This document shows positions 24,578 to 34,149 of a DNA stretch of 55,376 nt, piece after piece; the first letter of the stretch is position 1; each line of letters begins with the position of its first letter. A program made the position numbers and the translations under genes. Under the pieces are notes generated by a model, which searched no databases, was not told where the DNA came from, and was given only the letters and a program-made list of their open reading frames with translations. Source of the DNA: Methylococcaceae bacterium UBA6146 (GTDB lineage: Bacteria; Pseudomonadota; Gammaproteobacteria; Methylococcales; Methylomonadaceae); NCBI GenBank assembly GCA_002422395.1, contig DIUY01000019.1:1-55376 (forward strand). Reading direction: 5' to 3'.

Positions 24578-24712
24578 CTAAACGGTTAATTTAGCGCGTC
24601 CTTTTGCTCTGCGGGCGTTTAAAACTCTACGGCCACCTACGGTTGCCATTCTGGCACGGAAGCCATGGGTTCTGACGCGTTTAATTTTGCTGGGCTGATA
24701 TGTTCTTTTCAT
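24578..24712 (-). CDS. rpmH: 50S ribosomal protein L34
   Basis: The 44-codon gene encodes MKRTYQPSKIKRVRTHGFRA and ends in RRAKGRAKLTV, the full bacterial L34. It is the first gene of the minus-strand rpmH-rnpA-yidD-yidC-mnmE operon and is divergent from dnaA, with 166 bp between the two starts. It is too short for routine ORF cut-offs but unmistakable. Confidence 0.98.
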   Translation of the reverse strand: MKRTYQPSKIKRVRTHGFRARMATVGGRRVLNARRAKGRAKLTV

Positions 24713-24878
24713 GACTAAAACCTGAGTGTATGAGAGTTATCAAAAACGGATAAAAAAGATCACGGATGATAAAATAAACCACCCACCCTGTCAATTCTGT
24801 AGCGCAATGTTTTATTACTGTATAGTGACGGATGCGCACTATTCTCTTTCTACACAAATCAATATCTTACCTAATTCA

Positions 24879-26195
24879 ATGAGCTCAATTTGGGATAACT
24901 GTCTTGCAAAACTTGAAAACGAAATCTCTGCCACGGATTTTAGTACCTGGATACGGCCACTACAGGCCATAGAAATTGACGATCAAATAAAACTGCTGGC
25001 ACCCAACCGGTTCGTGCTGGACTGGGTAAAGCAACATTATCTTGCAAAAATCGCGGCTTCTATCGCGGAGTTTTCCAATGGCGGCTTAACTTTAAATCTG
25101 GAGATAGGTTCCAGAAAGTCAGCCTCACCTGCGGCCATAAATACCGTCAAGGTTACCGAAGCAAAAAAATCCAGCCATAATTTTCTTAACAAGGCATTCA
25201 CTTTCGATAATTTTGTGGAAGGCAAATCCAACCAATTGGCGCGGGCGGCGTCGGTGCAAGTGTCAGAAAACAGTGGCAAGGCATATAACCCGTTACTTAT
25301 TTACGGAAGTTCAGGTTTAGGCAAGACCCATTTGATGCACGCGATAGGCAATGCCGTTTTCCATAAAAACCCTTCAGCTAATATTGTTTACCTGCATTCT
25401 GAAAAGTTTGTTCAGGATATGGTCAAAGCCCTACAGCAAAATACCATCGACTCATTTAAAGCTTTTTATCGCCGGATTGATGTTTTGTTGATTGATGACA
25501 TTCAGTTTTTTGCCGGCAAGGAGCGCTCCCAAGAAGAATTTTTCCATACTTTCAATACGCTGTTAGAAAAAAAGCATCAGGTTATTTTAACGTGCGACAA
25601 ATATCCCAAAGAAATTGTCGGTCTTGAAGACCGTTTAAAATCAAGGTTTGGCTGGGGGCTACCGGTTTCAATAGAACCCCCCGACATGGAAACCAGAGCG
25701 GCTATTTTAATGAAGAAAGCAGCTTTGGTTAATGTGGAGCTTGCACAAGAAGTGGCTTTTTTTATTGCCAAAAAAATACCGTCCAATGTCCGGGATCTTG
25801 AAGGCGCATTGCGGCGGGTTATTGCCAATGCCCAATTTACGGGCAGGGAAATCACTACCGAATTCACCAAAGAAGCATTGCACGATTTATTGTCCCTACA
25901 AGATAAGCTGGTCAATATTGACAATATTCAAAAAACGGTTGCCGATTATTACAAAATTCGGGTCATGGATTTATCGTCAAAAAACAGAAAGCAGGCTGTC
26001 ACCCGTCCACGGCAAATGGCCATGTGCCTGGCAAGAGAATTGACGTCGCATAGTTTTCCGGAAATAGGTAATGCGTTCGGTGGCCGCGACCATACGACTG
26101 TCATCAATGCCTGTAAGCGGATTGGTGAATTAAAGGAAACAGATCATAAAATTGCCGAAGACTATTCTAATCTGTTGAGAACATTATCCCACTAA
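24879..26195 (+). CDS. dnaA: chromosomal replication initiator protein DnaA
   Basis: DnaA binds TTATCCACA boxes at oriC and opens the DNA. I use the ATG at 24879, giving 438 residues with the family N-terminus SIWDNCLAKLENEISATDF. A frame open 51 codons further upstream is not conserved and lacks support. Domain III has the Walker A GSSGLGKTH (about residue 145), Walker B LLIDDIQFF and the ERSQEEFFHTFN sensor region. Domain IV has the box-binding signature FGGRDHTTVINACKRI. The linker (domain II) is short. Confidence 0.98.
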   Translation: MSSIWDNCLAKLENEISATDFSTWIRPLQAIEIDDQIKLLAPNRFVLDWVKQHYLAKIAASIAEFSNGGLTLNLEIGSRKSASPAAINTVKVTEAKKSSHNFLNKAFTFDNFVEGKSNQLARAASVQVSENSGKAYNPLLIYGSSGLGKTHLMHAIGNAVFHKNPSANIVYLHSEKFVQDMVKALQQNTIDSFKAFYRRIDVLLIDDIQFFAGKERSQEEFFHTFNTLLEKKHQVILTCDKYPKEIVGLEDRLKSRFGWGLPVSIEPPDMETRAAILMKKAALVNVELAQEVAFFIAKKIPSNVRDLEGALRRVIANAQFTGREITTEFTKEALHDLLSLQDKLVNIDNIQKTVADYYKIRVMDLSSKNRKQAVTRPRQMAMCLARELTSHSFPEIGNAFGGRDHTTVINACKRIGELKETDHKIAEDYSNLLRTLSH

Positions 26196-26664
26196 CTGTG
26201 GATAACATTATGCACAACCCTAGCCTTTTCTGTGGCCTACCCTGTGTATAAAAATAGCGATTATTAAGCGACTTTAGTTATCCACACTTTGCACACAACT
26301 AAAACACAACATTAAATAAACGGCAACTAATTGAAAATTAATAATAAAATAGACTTTTACCCGTTTTTTTGATGCTTAATAATAATAAATTAAATAAAAA
26401 TATACTTTATATTGTTATTACAAACCGGTAGATAAAAGAAGATGTTTACTATTTTTGGCTTGTGGATAAGTTTGTGTGTAACAAGCGCGTTTTCTGGGGA
26501 TATTGTTGTGTATAAAAAAGATTAGATAATTGGCGGTAAATTACACACAGTTAACCCACAGGCTTTTTTTAGCTATAAGCACATAATAACTAATTGAATT
26601 TTAACAAAAAAACACTGTTTTACACAGATTTTACCAACCCTAATAGTAATAAGATAAATAAGCT
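26184..26664. other. replication origin oriC (dnaA-dnaN intergenic region)
   Basis: Between dnaA and dnaN lie about 470 bp of A+T-rich DNA with three perfect DnaA boxes: TGTGGATAA at 26197-26205, TTATCCACA at 26278-26286 and TGTGGATAA at 26461-26469. Near-boxes TGTGTATAA occur at 26243-26251 and 26507-26515, with TTACACACA at 26541. Positions about 26330-26420 are nearly pure A/T and suit the unwinding element. No comparable cluster is seen between rpmH and dnaA. Confidence 0.85.
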
Positions 26665-27765
26665 ATGAAATTTATTATTAACAGAGAATCACTTTTAACC
26701 CCTTTGCAACAAATTGTTAGTGTCATAGAAAAAAGGCAAACCATGCCTATTCTTGCCAACGTATTAATGGTCATTGAAGATAATCAATTAATATTGACGG
26801 GCACTGATCTGGAAATACAAATTATTGCAAAAATTGCTGTGGCAACAGCAACAGCGGGGTCAATTACTGTACCTGCCAGAAAGTTTTTGGATATTTGCCG
26901 ACTATTGCCTAACGGCGCAGAAATAAAATTTGAACAACAAGCCGATAAGGTCAAAATATTATCCAACCGTAGCCGCTTTTCTTTAAGTTGTTTGCCGGCC
27001 GACAATTACCCTGAATTTTCAGAGTCCAATTTGGAAAGCCAATTTATTATCAATGCTGGGAAATTTAAAAAAGCATTGGATAAGACGACGTTCTGTATGG
27101 CTAACCAGGATGTGCGCTATTACTTGAATGGCTTACTCCTTAATATTTCCAACAGTAAATTAAAATTGGTTGCATCAGACGGACACCGTTTGTCGATTTA
27201 TGAAGACCAACTGGAACAGGCCGCAGGTTTTGAAGCGAGGATCATTTTGCCAAGAAAAGGCGTATTGGAACTGAGCCGCTTGCTCGATGATTTTGATATT
27301 GACTTAAAAGTGGAATTTTCGGCCAACAATATAAGGATTTTTATTAAGAACCTGATTTTTTCGGCAAAATTAGTGGATTCAAAATATCCTGATTTCAGTA
27401 AAGTTTTCCAACAAGAATTTTTTAATCAAATCCATATCCAGAAAACACACTTAAAAGAAGCTTTAACGCGTGTTGCTATCTTATCCAATGAGAAATTTAA
27501 GGGGGTGACCTTAGACATAGCTTCCGGCAGTTTAAGAATCAGCACCCACAACCCTGAACATGATGAAGCGGAAGAAGAGCTTTCCATTGAATATACCGGC
27601 GATCCTTTGTCAATAGCTTTTAATGCCCAATATTTGTTGGATGCGGTGACTAATCTGGATTCCGAGCTTGCAGTATTGACAATAGCAAACAACGCCAGCA
27701 GTTGCTTTATTGATGAACCTAATGAGTGTGGTTATAAATTTATTGTTATGCCCATGAGGTTATAG
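26665..27765 (+). CDS. dnaN: DNA polymerase III beta subunit (sliding clamp)
   Basis: The 366-residue clamp has the usual length and N-terminus (MKFIINRESLLTPLQQIVSV). Each of its three domains is recognisable, with YYLNGLLLNIS, VASDGHRLS and the C-terminal YKFIVMPMRL that forms part of the ligand pocket. It acts as the ring that tethers polymerases to DNA. It lies directly after oriC and ends 9 bases before recF. Confidence 0.97.
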   Translation: MKFIINRESLLTPLQQIVSVIEKRQTMPILANVLMVIEDNQLILTGTDLEIQIIAKIAVATATAGSITVPARKFLDICRLLPNGAEIKFEQQADKVKILSNRSRFSLSCLPADNYPEFSESNLESQFIINAGKFKKALDKTTFCMANQDVRYYLNGLLLNISNSKLKLVASDGHRLSIYEDQLEQAAGFEARIILPRKGVLELSRLLDDFDIDLKVEFSANNIRIFIKNLIFSAKLVDSKYPDFSKVFQQEFFNQIHIQKTHLKEALTRVAILSNEKFKGVTLDIASGSLRISTHNPEHDEAEEELSIEYTGDPLSIAFNAQYLLDAVTNLDSELAVLTIANNASSCFIDEPNECGYKFIVMPMRL

Positions 27766-27774
27766 TGCCTGCCC

Positions 27775-28851
27775 ATGAGTTTGTTGAAACTGGATATTTA
27801 CCATGTCCGAAATATTCAAAAACTATCTATAGCGCCTTCGCCAACGATCAATTTTATTTTTGGCGAAAATGCCAGCGGTAAAAGCTCCATTTTAGAAAGT
27901 ATTTATATTTTAGGCAGAGCCAAGTCTTTCCGTTCAGCATCAATAAAGTCGGTTATCAATGTTGAACAGCAAAATCTCATTGTTTCGGCCCAAACAGTGC
28001 AAGCTAATGGTGGGAATCTCCATTTAGGCATTCAATTGGATGGTAAAAGTTTTGAAATCCGCATCAACCAGGAATCTAAACAACAACGGTCAGATTTAGC
28101 CTACGCTTTACCGTTACAGCTTATCCACCCTAAAAGCTATGAACTGCTCGATGCGGGTGCCCAAACCAGAAGGGAGTTTTTAGACTGGGGGGTTTTTAAT
28201 GATGATGAAAATTTTTTGGGGGCATGGAGAAAATTCAAAAAAGCATTGGCTCAACGCAATTCATTGTTAAAGACCAAACGGCTTGAGCAACTCTATGTTT
28301 GGGATAAAGAACTCGCTTACTACGGTACAATAGTCAATGGTTACCGACAGCATTATTTGGAAAAGTTTAAAGTTGTTTTCATGGGGATTGCTGAACAATT
28401 CCTTGATATAGGTTCAATAGAGCTTACGCTTTTATCCGGCTGGGATTCCTCCAAAGAATTGCCACATGTCTTGATCCATGACTTGGAAAAAGATCTCCGT
28501 TACGGCTTTACCCATAGCGGCCCACATCGCGGTGATATACAGTTGCAGGTGGACAACCGGCTGGCCAAAGATTTTGTTTCTCGCAGCCAATTAAAGTTAT
28601 TGGTGTTAAGCTTAAAACTGGCGCAAGTGCAGTTGTTGGCTGATGAGCATCGGGATATAGGTTGTATATTGATTGATGATTTTTCGGCTGAACTCGATAT
28701 AAACAACCGGAGCAAGCTACTTAAGTTTTTATCGGCAATGGGATGCCAAGTATTTGTGACAGCCACAGAGTTGGCTGATTTTGGTGATTTAAGCCAAGTA
28801 AAAAATTATAAAGTGTTCCACGTGGAACATGGAAATATAAAACAAGTGTAA
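27775..28851 (+). CDS. recF: DNA replication and repair protein RecF
   Basis: RecF loads RecA at gaps with RecO and RecR. The 358-residue SMC/ABC-type ATPase has Walker A GENASGKSSILE (about residue 30), the signature-like region SRSQLKLLVLSLKLAQ and Walker B CILIDDFSAELD. The start is the ATG at 27775. Its last codons (VFHVEHG) are encoded by a parS site, and a second parS overlaps the stop. Confidence 0.96.
   Translation: MSLLKLDIYHVRNIQKLSIAPSPTINFIFGENASGKSSILESIYILGRAKSFRSASIKSVINVEQQNLIVSAQTVQANGGNLHLGIQLDGKSFEIRINQESKQQRSDLAYALPLQLIHPKSYELLDAGAQTRREFLDWGVFNDDENFLGAWRKFKKALAQRNSLLKTKRLEQLYVWDKELAYYGTIVNGYRQHYLEKFKVVFMGIAEQFLDIGSIELTLLSGWDSSKELPHVLIHDLEKDLRYGFTHSGPHRGDIQLQVDNRLAKDFVSRSQLKLLVLSLKLAQVQLLADEHRDIGCILIDDFSAELDINNRSKLLKFLSAMGCQVFVTATELADFGDLSQVKNYKVFHVEHGNIKQV
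28814..28829. promoter_or_regulatory. parS site 1
   Basis: TGTTCCACGTGGAACA is a perfect 16-bp palindrome of the ParB (Spo0J) binding type (consensus TGTTTCACGTGAAACA). It lies inside the 3' end of recF, about 2.2 kb from oriC, as expected for chromosome partition centromeres. Confidence 0.92.
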
Positions 28852-28867
28852 TGTTCCACGTGGAACA
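28852..28867. promoter_or_regulatory. parS site 2
   Basis: This is a second identical copy of TGTTCCACGTGGAACA, 38 bp after the first and directly behind the recF stop. The pair lies in the recF-gyrB junction. parA and parB are not in the window. Confidence 0.92.
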
Positions 28868-28899
28868 TTCAGGCAATAACAGGAAAATCGGGAATATAC

Positions 28900-31314
28900 A
28901 TGAGTGACGATAACAAACAATACGATAGTACCAATATCCAAGTTTTAAAAGGGCTTGATGCCGTAAGAAAACGTCCAGGTATGTATATTGGCGATACCGA
29001 TGATGGTTCCGGTTTGCATCACATGGTTTTCGAAGTCGTCGATAACTCGATTGATGAAGCGCTGGCGGGCTATTGCAAAGAGGTTAAAGTAATTATCCAC
29101 ACTAATGGCTCAGTGACAGTCGCTGATGATGGCCGAGGCATTCCGGTTGATATTCATGAAGAAGAAGGCAGGTCGGCTGCGGAAGTTATCATGACCGTAC
29201 TACATGCCGGCGGAAAATTTGACGACAATGCTTACAAGGTTTCCGGTGGTTTACACGGTGTTGGCGTCTCGGTCGTTAATGCCTTATCTGAAGAATTGAA
29301 CTTGGAAGTGCGGAAAAACGGACTGCTCCATAAGCAACAATACCGTATGGGGGAGCCGGTTGCACCGTTGGCCGTGGTCGGCGCAGCGGAAGGTACGGGC
29401 ACTTTGATTAATTTTAAACCTAGCGCAAAGACATTTACGGATGTCGAATATCACTACGATATTCTGGCTAAAAGGCTACGGGAGTTATCTTTTTTGAATT
29501 CAGGCGTGCGTATTAGCCTGCACGACGAGCGTACCGACAAACATGACGTGTTCGAATTTGAAGGGGGTATCAGCGCTTTTGTTGAGCACCTCAATAAAAA
29601 TAAAACACCATTATTTCCTGAAGTCTTCCACTTTGTTGCTGAAAAAGAAGGTGTCGTTGTTGAAATCGCAATGCAATGGAATGACTCCTACCAAGAGAAT
29701 GTGTTTTGTTATACCAACAATATTCCGCAACGCGATGGCGGCAGCCACTTGGCTGGTTTTAGAGGTGCTTTGACCCGAACCGTCAATCAATATATTGAGT
29801 CCAGCGGGCTGGCCAAAAAAGAAAAAGTTCAAACCACTGGTGATGATGCACGGGAAGGGTTGACAGCTGTGCTTTCGGTTAAAGTGCCAGACCCCAAATT
29901 TTCATCACAAACAAAAGACAAATTAGTTTCGTCAGAGGTCAAGCCATTAGTCGAATCGACAATGAGTGAAAAACTACAAGAATTTTTGCTCGAAAAACCG
30001 CAGATAGCTAAAGCCATTGTCGGCAAAATCATTGATGCGGCACGTGCCCGGGAAGCCGCGCGTAAAGCCCGTGAAATGACCCGCCGTAAGACCACCTTGG
30101 ATATTGCCGGTTTGCCCGGAAAACTGGCCGATTGCCAAGAAAAAGACCCCGCACTTTGCGAGCTGTTTTTGGTGGAAGGGGATTCGGCGGGCGGTTCGGC
30201 AAAACAGGGTAGAGACCGCCGCACTCAGGCCATATTGCCGTTAAAAGGTAAGATACTTAACGTTGAAAAAGCCCGTTTTGACAAAATGATTTCCTCGGAG
30301 GAAGTCGGCACGTTAATTACTGCTTTAGGCTGCGGCATAGGCAAGGATGAATACAATCTGGCCAAACTGCGTTACCACCGCATTATTATCATGACCGATG
30401 CGGATGTCGATGGCTCCCATATCAGGACGTTGTTATTGACGTTTTTTTACCGCCAGTTGCCTGAGATTGTCGAGAAAGGCTACATCTATATCGCCCAGCC
30501 GCCTTTATACAAAGTCAAAAAAGGCAAGCAGGAACACTATGTAAAAGATGACGCCGGTTTGAATGAGTATCTGATCCAACTGGCACTGGATAAAGCGCAG
30601 TTGTTCACTGATGAGGCGACCCCCCCCATACAAGGGCAAGGCCTGGAAAAACTGGCAAAAGACTTCACTGGCGTGGTCAGCATTATCAACCGTTTGTTCA
30701 GGCGCTACGACGCCAGTTTTCTGGAGCAAATCACTTTCATGGAAACGGTTAGCGACGGACACAAACAAGACCAACAAAAATTGGCGGCCTGGTTTGCAAA
30801 ACTGGAACAGCAATTAAATGACAGCGCAGGTAAAGCATTATTCTCAATAGAGATGGACTACAAAAGCGGCGCTGATTTTTCTGTGGTGGTCAATAAGCGC
30901 CTGCATGGTGTCACTAAAACCTTTGTCTTGCAGTCAAGTTTTTTTAACGGCAAAGATTATCGACAAATTGCCCAATATGCCGAAGACACTGCGGGGATGT
31001 TTGGTGGGGGGTCATTTATCCAGATGGGCGAAAGGCAGCAGCCAGTCAGCAGTTTTAAAGAAGCGTTTGAATGGATGATGAAAGAAGTCAAAAAAGGCCA
31101 GCATATCCAACGCTACAAAGGTCTGGGCGAGATGAACCCTGAGCAGCTTTGGGAAACCACGTTGGATGCAAACAACCGCCGGTTACTGCAAGTCAGGATT
31201 GAAGATGTCATCGCCGCTGATGAGATTTTCACCACACTGATGGGGGATGTCGTAGAGCCGCGCCGCGATTTTATCGTTAAAAACGCGCTGGATGTCACTA
31301 ATCTGGACGTATAA
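28900..31314 (+). CDS. gyrB: DNA gyrase subunit B
   Basis: GyrB supplies the ATPase and TOPRIM parts of gyrase, which introduces negative supercoils. The 804 residues equal the enteric length. Landmarks are VRKRPGMYIGDTDDGSG, VVDNSIDEALAG, GLHGVGVSVVNAL, the TOPRIM VEGDSAGGSAKQGRDR and DADVDGSHI, and the C-terminal QRYKGLGEMNPEQLWETT. The gammaproteobacterial insert after the TOPRIM domain is present, and there is no intein. A GGGAA site precedes the ATG. Confidence 0.98.
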   Translation: MSDDNKQYDSTNIQVLKGLDAVRKRPGMYIGDTDDGSGLHHMVFEVVDNSIDEALAGYCKEVKVIIHTNGSVTVADDGRGIPVDIHEEEGRSAAEVIMTVLHAGGKFDDNAYKVSGGLHGVGVSVVNALSEELNLEVRKNGLLHKQQYRMGEPVAPLAVVGAAEGTGTLINFKPSAKTFTDVEYHYDILAKRLRELSFLNSGVRISLHDERTDKHDVFEFEGGISAFVEHLNKNKTPLFPEVFHFVAEKEGVVVEIAMQWNDSYQENVFCYTNNIPQRDGGSHLAGFRGALTRTVNQYIESSGLAKKEKVQTTGDDAREGLTAVLSVKVPDPKFSSQTKDKLVSSEVKPLVESTMSEKLQEFLLEKPQIAKAIVGKIIDAARAREAARKAREMTRRKTTLDIAGLPGKLADCQEKDPALCELFLVEGDSAGGSAKQGRDRRTQAILPLKGKILNVEKARFDKMISSEEVGTLITALGCGIGKDEYNLAKLRYHRIIIMTDADVDGSHIRTLLLTFFYRQLPEIVEKGYIYIAQPPLYKVKKGKQEHYVKDDAGLNEYLIQLALDKAQLFTDEATPPIQGQGLEKLAKDFTGVVSIINRLFRRYDASFLEQITFMETVSDGHKQDQQKLAAWFAKLEQQLNDSAGKALFSIEMDYKSGADFSVVVNKRLHGVTKTFVLQSSFFNGKDYRQIAQYAEDTAGMFGGGSFIQMGERQQPVSSFKEAFEWMMKEVKKGQHIQRYKGLGEMNPEQLWETTLDANNRRLLQVRIEDVIAADEIFTTLMGDVVEPRRDFIVKNALDVTNLDV

Positions 31315-31741
31315 AAAAACACTGTTGTCAGCACTTAATAACTTATGGGATAAGCCCTGCAATCAAACTGGCGTCGAATAGTTCCCTCAGTCGGGGGAGC
31401 TTCAATTCCGCTTCACAAAGGCGGCGTATCAACCATGATTTTTAAATGTCAGTTGAGTGCTGAATCAGTTATTAGCCCTAAAAAAATGTGGCACACTTAA
31501 GCTCCCCCTAATTTTCCTTAATATGTTTATAACGGGTTTGGAGAAACAGCTTGCTAACAAAAAAGTTCTAAGACACATTCCAGAAAACATTCTGGTTCGT
31601 TCAAATAGTATGTACGTATTTCGGTTTATTTCACGACACCTAAGAAAGTATCTACTAACGTTAGGCGTTCATTAGCCTTACCGTGTCAAAACTGGCGTAG
31701 TAAAGTATCCTTATGAGAAAAACTACGACACAAGAGATTAT
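31315..31741. other. gap between gyrB and the R-M system
   Basis: This 427-bp A+T-rich gap has no gene I would call. GGGGGAGCTT (about 31395) and AAGCTCCCCC (about 31498) are inverted copies 90 bp apart, and CCAGAA...TTCTGG (about 31580) forms a small hairpin. A 72-codon frame (31457-31675) resembles nothing. The gap presumably holds the R-M promoter and the joint where the system was acquired. Confidence 0.4.
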
Positions 31742-32911
31742 ATGAAGAGCGTTGATCTATTCGCTGGCGCAGGCGGGCTGTCATGCGGATTAAAACAATC
31801 GGGATTTAACTCCCTTCTTGCCAATGAGCTTGTACCTCAGTACGCAGAAACCTATCAAATCAATCACCCAGACTCTCACGTTATTATTGGCGATGTGCGT
31901 CAAGTCTGCGAAACCAATCTTAGAAAGTTACTTGGCGTAAAAGAGGGTGAGGTTGATTTAGTTGCAGGAGGCCCGCCCTGTCAAGGCTTTTCTATAAATG
32001 CGCCTATTCGCACACTTGATGATGAACGGAACCATCTGTTCAAGGATTTTCTTCGGGTGGTTTCATCCCTGAAACCAAAAGCGGTGTTAATAGAGAATGT
32101 TCCAGGCATAGTGTCGTTGGGTAAAGGGACGGTGGTTCAACAAATATATGCTGAACTTGAAGCCTTGGGGTACAAGGTAAAGCATAAAATACTATTTGCT
32201 GGGCATTATGGTATCCCCCAAATGCGCTTTAGAACGGTCATTATTGGCATAAAAAATTATCACGGGGAAATAGCTTTTCCAGAACCTGAATTTGCGGCAA
32301 AAGCGGTTGCAAATTTTACTGGAGCAAAAGAGTTGTGTATCTCAACGCCGCCTATTTTTTATCCCAACCTAAAACCTCAAGTCAATGTTTGGGAAGCCTT
32401 ATCAGACCTGCCTGAAATTGCAAATAATCAAACAACCAGCCCTGAAAATTATGCGGATACCCCAAAAAATGATTACCAAAACTATCTTAGAAGTGACTGT
32501 GAGAAATTAACGGCTCACTACTGTGCCAAAATTGCAGCTATTAATCTTGAGCGCCTTAAACATATTCCTCAAGGCGGAAGTTGGCGGGATATACCTTACG
32601 ACCTTTTGCCTAACGGTTTAAAACGGGCAAGAAGAAGCGATCATACTAAACGTTATGGACGTTTGCATCCCGACAGCTTATGTTCAACCGTTCTGACTAA
32701 GTGTGATCCGCACTGGGGCAGCTTTTTTCATCCAACACAAGATCGTGTTATTTCTGTACGTGAAGCCGCGAGAATACAGTCTTTCCAAGACCGCTATGTG
32801 TTTTCAGGAAGTATCACACAACAATACGAACAAATAGGTAATGCGGTTCCCCCTTTATTGGGTAAGGCAATCGGAGACGAAATTATGAAAATGTTGGGGG
32901 AAACAGCGTGA
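31742..32911 (+). CDS. DNA (cytosine-5-)-methyltransferase of a type II R-M system
   Basis: The enzyme transfers a methyl group from SAM to C5 of cytosine in a specific site. The 389 residues show the standard order: motif I DLFAGAGGLSCGL (residues 5-17), motif IV GGPPCQGFS with the catalytic Cys80, motif VI IENVPG (about 118), and motif X QIGNAVPP near the end. About 70 residues between VIII and IX would recognise the target. The stop overlaps the next gene's start (GTGA). It is more A+T-rich than gyrB, suggesting acquisition, and it protects the host from the endonuclease encoded next. Confidence 0.93.
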   Translation: MKSVDLFAGAGGLSCGLKQSGFNSLLANELVPQYAETYQINHPDSHVIIGDVRQVCETNLRKLLGVKEGEVDLVAGGPPCQGFSINAPIRTLDDERNHLFKDFLRVVSSLKPKAVLIENVPGIVSLGKGTVVQQIYAELEALGYKVKHKILFAGHYGIPQMRFRTVIIGIKNYHGEIAFPEPEFAAKAVANFTGAKELCISTPPIFYPNLKPQVNVWEALSDLPEIANNQTTSPENYADTPKNDYQNYLRSDCEKLTAHYCAKIAAINLERLKHIPQGGSWRDIPYDLLPNGLKRARRSDHTKRYGRLHPDSLCSTVLTKCDPHWGSFFHPTQDRVISVREAARIQSFQDRYVFSGSITQQYEQIGNAVPPLLGKAIGDEIMKMLGETA

Positions 32912-33813
32912 TTACTCGACCTAAAAAAGACCTGATTGAGGTATTTGGTTATGCCCCCGATGATACAACGTCACAATGCCGCAGCCTTTGGAGTTTATCG
33001 GCCTGTCCATTCATTAACAAGCAGTGTACAAAAGCGAATCATGACAGCTCAATCATTTATGGGACGTGCAGTGTCTCTTCGCCTTATGGGGATTGTGTCA
33101 TTTGCCCTAATAGGCTCTATGAAAATAACTATGAAGCGCTACGGACAATAGCAAGCGAAGCCTTTGATGAAAACTTGCAATTTCTCATGTATGAGCAATT
33201 TATCCCCATAAGAGAAACAGCGAAAAACTGCATTGTCGCTTTGGGTCAAAACTCAGGAAAGGAAGTAAAAATTGGCACTAGCCTTTCAATGGATTGGGTT
33301 CTTGCAAGACTTGAGAATGGAGAACTGATCGAATACGTAGGAGTTGAAGTTCAAAGCATAGACATCACCGGAAATTACCGTGATGCTTGGCATTCCTATA
33401 AAAACATTTCTGAAAAAACTTTGGTTATTCCAAGCTCCCAACATGGAATGAATTGGGCAAATGTTCATAAGCGGCTTATTCCACAAATAATTAGGAAAGG
33501 GACAATCTACTCGCGCTCAAATCTCGTTAAGTCAGGACTTTACTTTGTTGTGCCGGATATTGTTTACCGAAAGTTTGAGGAAATTATTGGTAAAGACATT
33601 CCGCTACTTGAAAAAGCTGGAAAAGGCATTTTGACAATTCACACCTATGAATTATCTCCTTTTACAACGCACGGTGACCAACGCAAATTGCTGATGAAGA
33701 GAAATATCCGTTTTTCGTTGGACGAATTTTCACAACGTTTTATCTCTGACCCAAATTTGCCGAAAGGGGAACAACTTGATAGCGCGGTAAAGAGAGTTCT
33801 TGGGGTAAGCTAA
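32908..33813 (+). CDS. NotI-family type II restriction endonuclease
   Basis: The 301 residues match the NotI family. A Cys4 metal-binding N-terminus (CPF at 33, Cys40, GTCSV Cys54, ICPNR Cys66) corresponds to the iron site of NotI. The catalytic triad pattern D129...E147-V-Q149 (SMDW, then GVEVQ) has the D...ExQ form of NotI instead of D...ExK. It starts at a GTG overlapping the methyltransferase stop, so both are made together. The specificity cannot be read from sequence. At least two GCGGCCGC sites exist in this window (about 9899 and 23808), so they would need methylation if the specificity were that of NotI. Confidence 0.86.
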   Translation: MITRPKKDLIEVFGYAPDDTTSQCRSLWSLSACPFINKQCTKANHDSSIIYGTCSVSSPYGDCVICPNRLYENNYEALRTIASEAFDENLQFLMYEQFIPIRETAKNCIVALGQNSGKEVKIGTSLSMDWVLARLENGELIEYVGVEVQSIDITGNYRDAWHSYKNISEKTLVIPSSQHGMNWANVHKRLIPQIIRKGTIYSRSNLVKSGLYFVVPDIVYRKFEEIIGKDIPLLEKAGKGILTIHTYELSPFTTHGDQRKLLMKRNIRFSLDEFSQRFISDPNLPKGEQLDSAVKRVLGVS

Positions 33814-34149
33814 AAGCAGTTTAACAATCAGTCATTTTTATTAGGTGGTGATTTGGCTTTGGCAGTAAACGCCAAACCTAACAAATTAGTCAAACTGACG
33901 CACCAATCGTTAACCCGTAATTCCCACACCGCATGTTGGCTTACGGCCATCAGGCGTATTACCCTACCCGCTAATGGGTTCCACGGACTGACGTAATCAT
34001 TTTAGGACAATGGCTTTGTTTGCATCCAAACTGATGCTTGATATTCAGCCGGAATAGCGGGTACGTCACGCCTTTTGGCTTTTCATTAATTATAAAATCT
34101 GACAAACATACTGCAGGGACACATAAAAGCATCCCTACAGCTCAAGGCA
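33814..34149. other. gap after the R-M system
   Basis: This 336-bp gap has no convincing ORF. TTTGGC...GCCAAA (about 33857-33876) is a small hairpin that could end the R-M transcript. Near 34115-34141 a TGTAGGGA/TCCCTGCA imperfect stem lies downstream of the minus-strand glucanase gene and may be its terminator, though the T-run is poor. Confidence 0.35.

Noticed and set aside
24726..24878. 51-codon extension of dnaA
   Set aside because: It is not part of the DnaA family, and the ATG at 24879 aligns with the usual N-terminus.
31546..31675. CTAAC...CGTTAGGC sequences before the C5-methyltransferase and CCTAAC near 33879, resembling integron attC ends
   Set aside because: The paired inner boxes and the long imperfect stem of an attC are not there, no second GTTRRRY core follows the R-M genes, and no integron integrase is seen.
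31457..31675. 72-codon plus-strand ORF before the methyltransferase
   Set aside because: It has no ribosome site, no recognisable family and an A+T-rich composition expected of chance ORFs in non-coding DNA.
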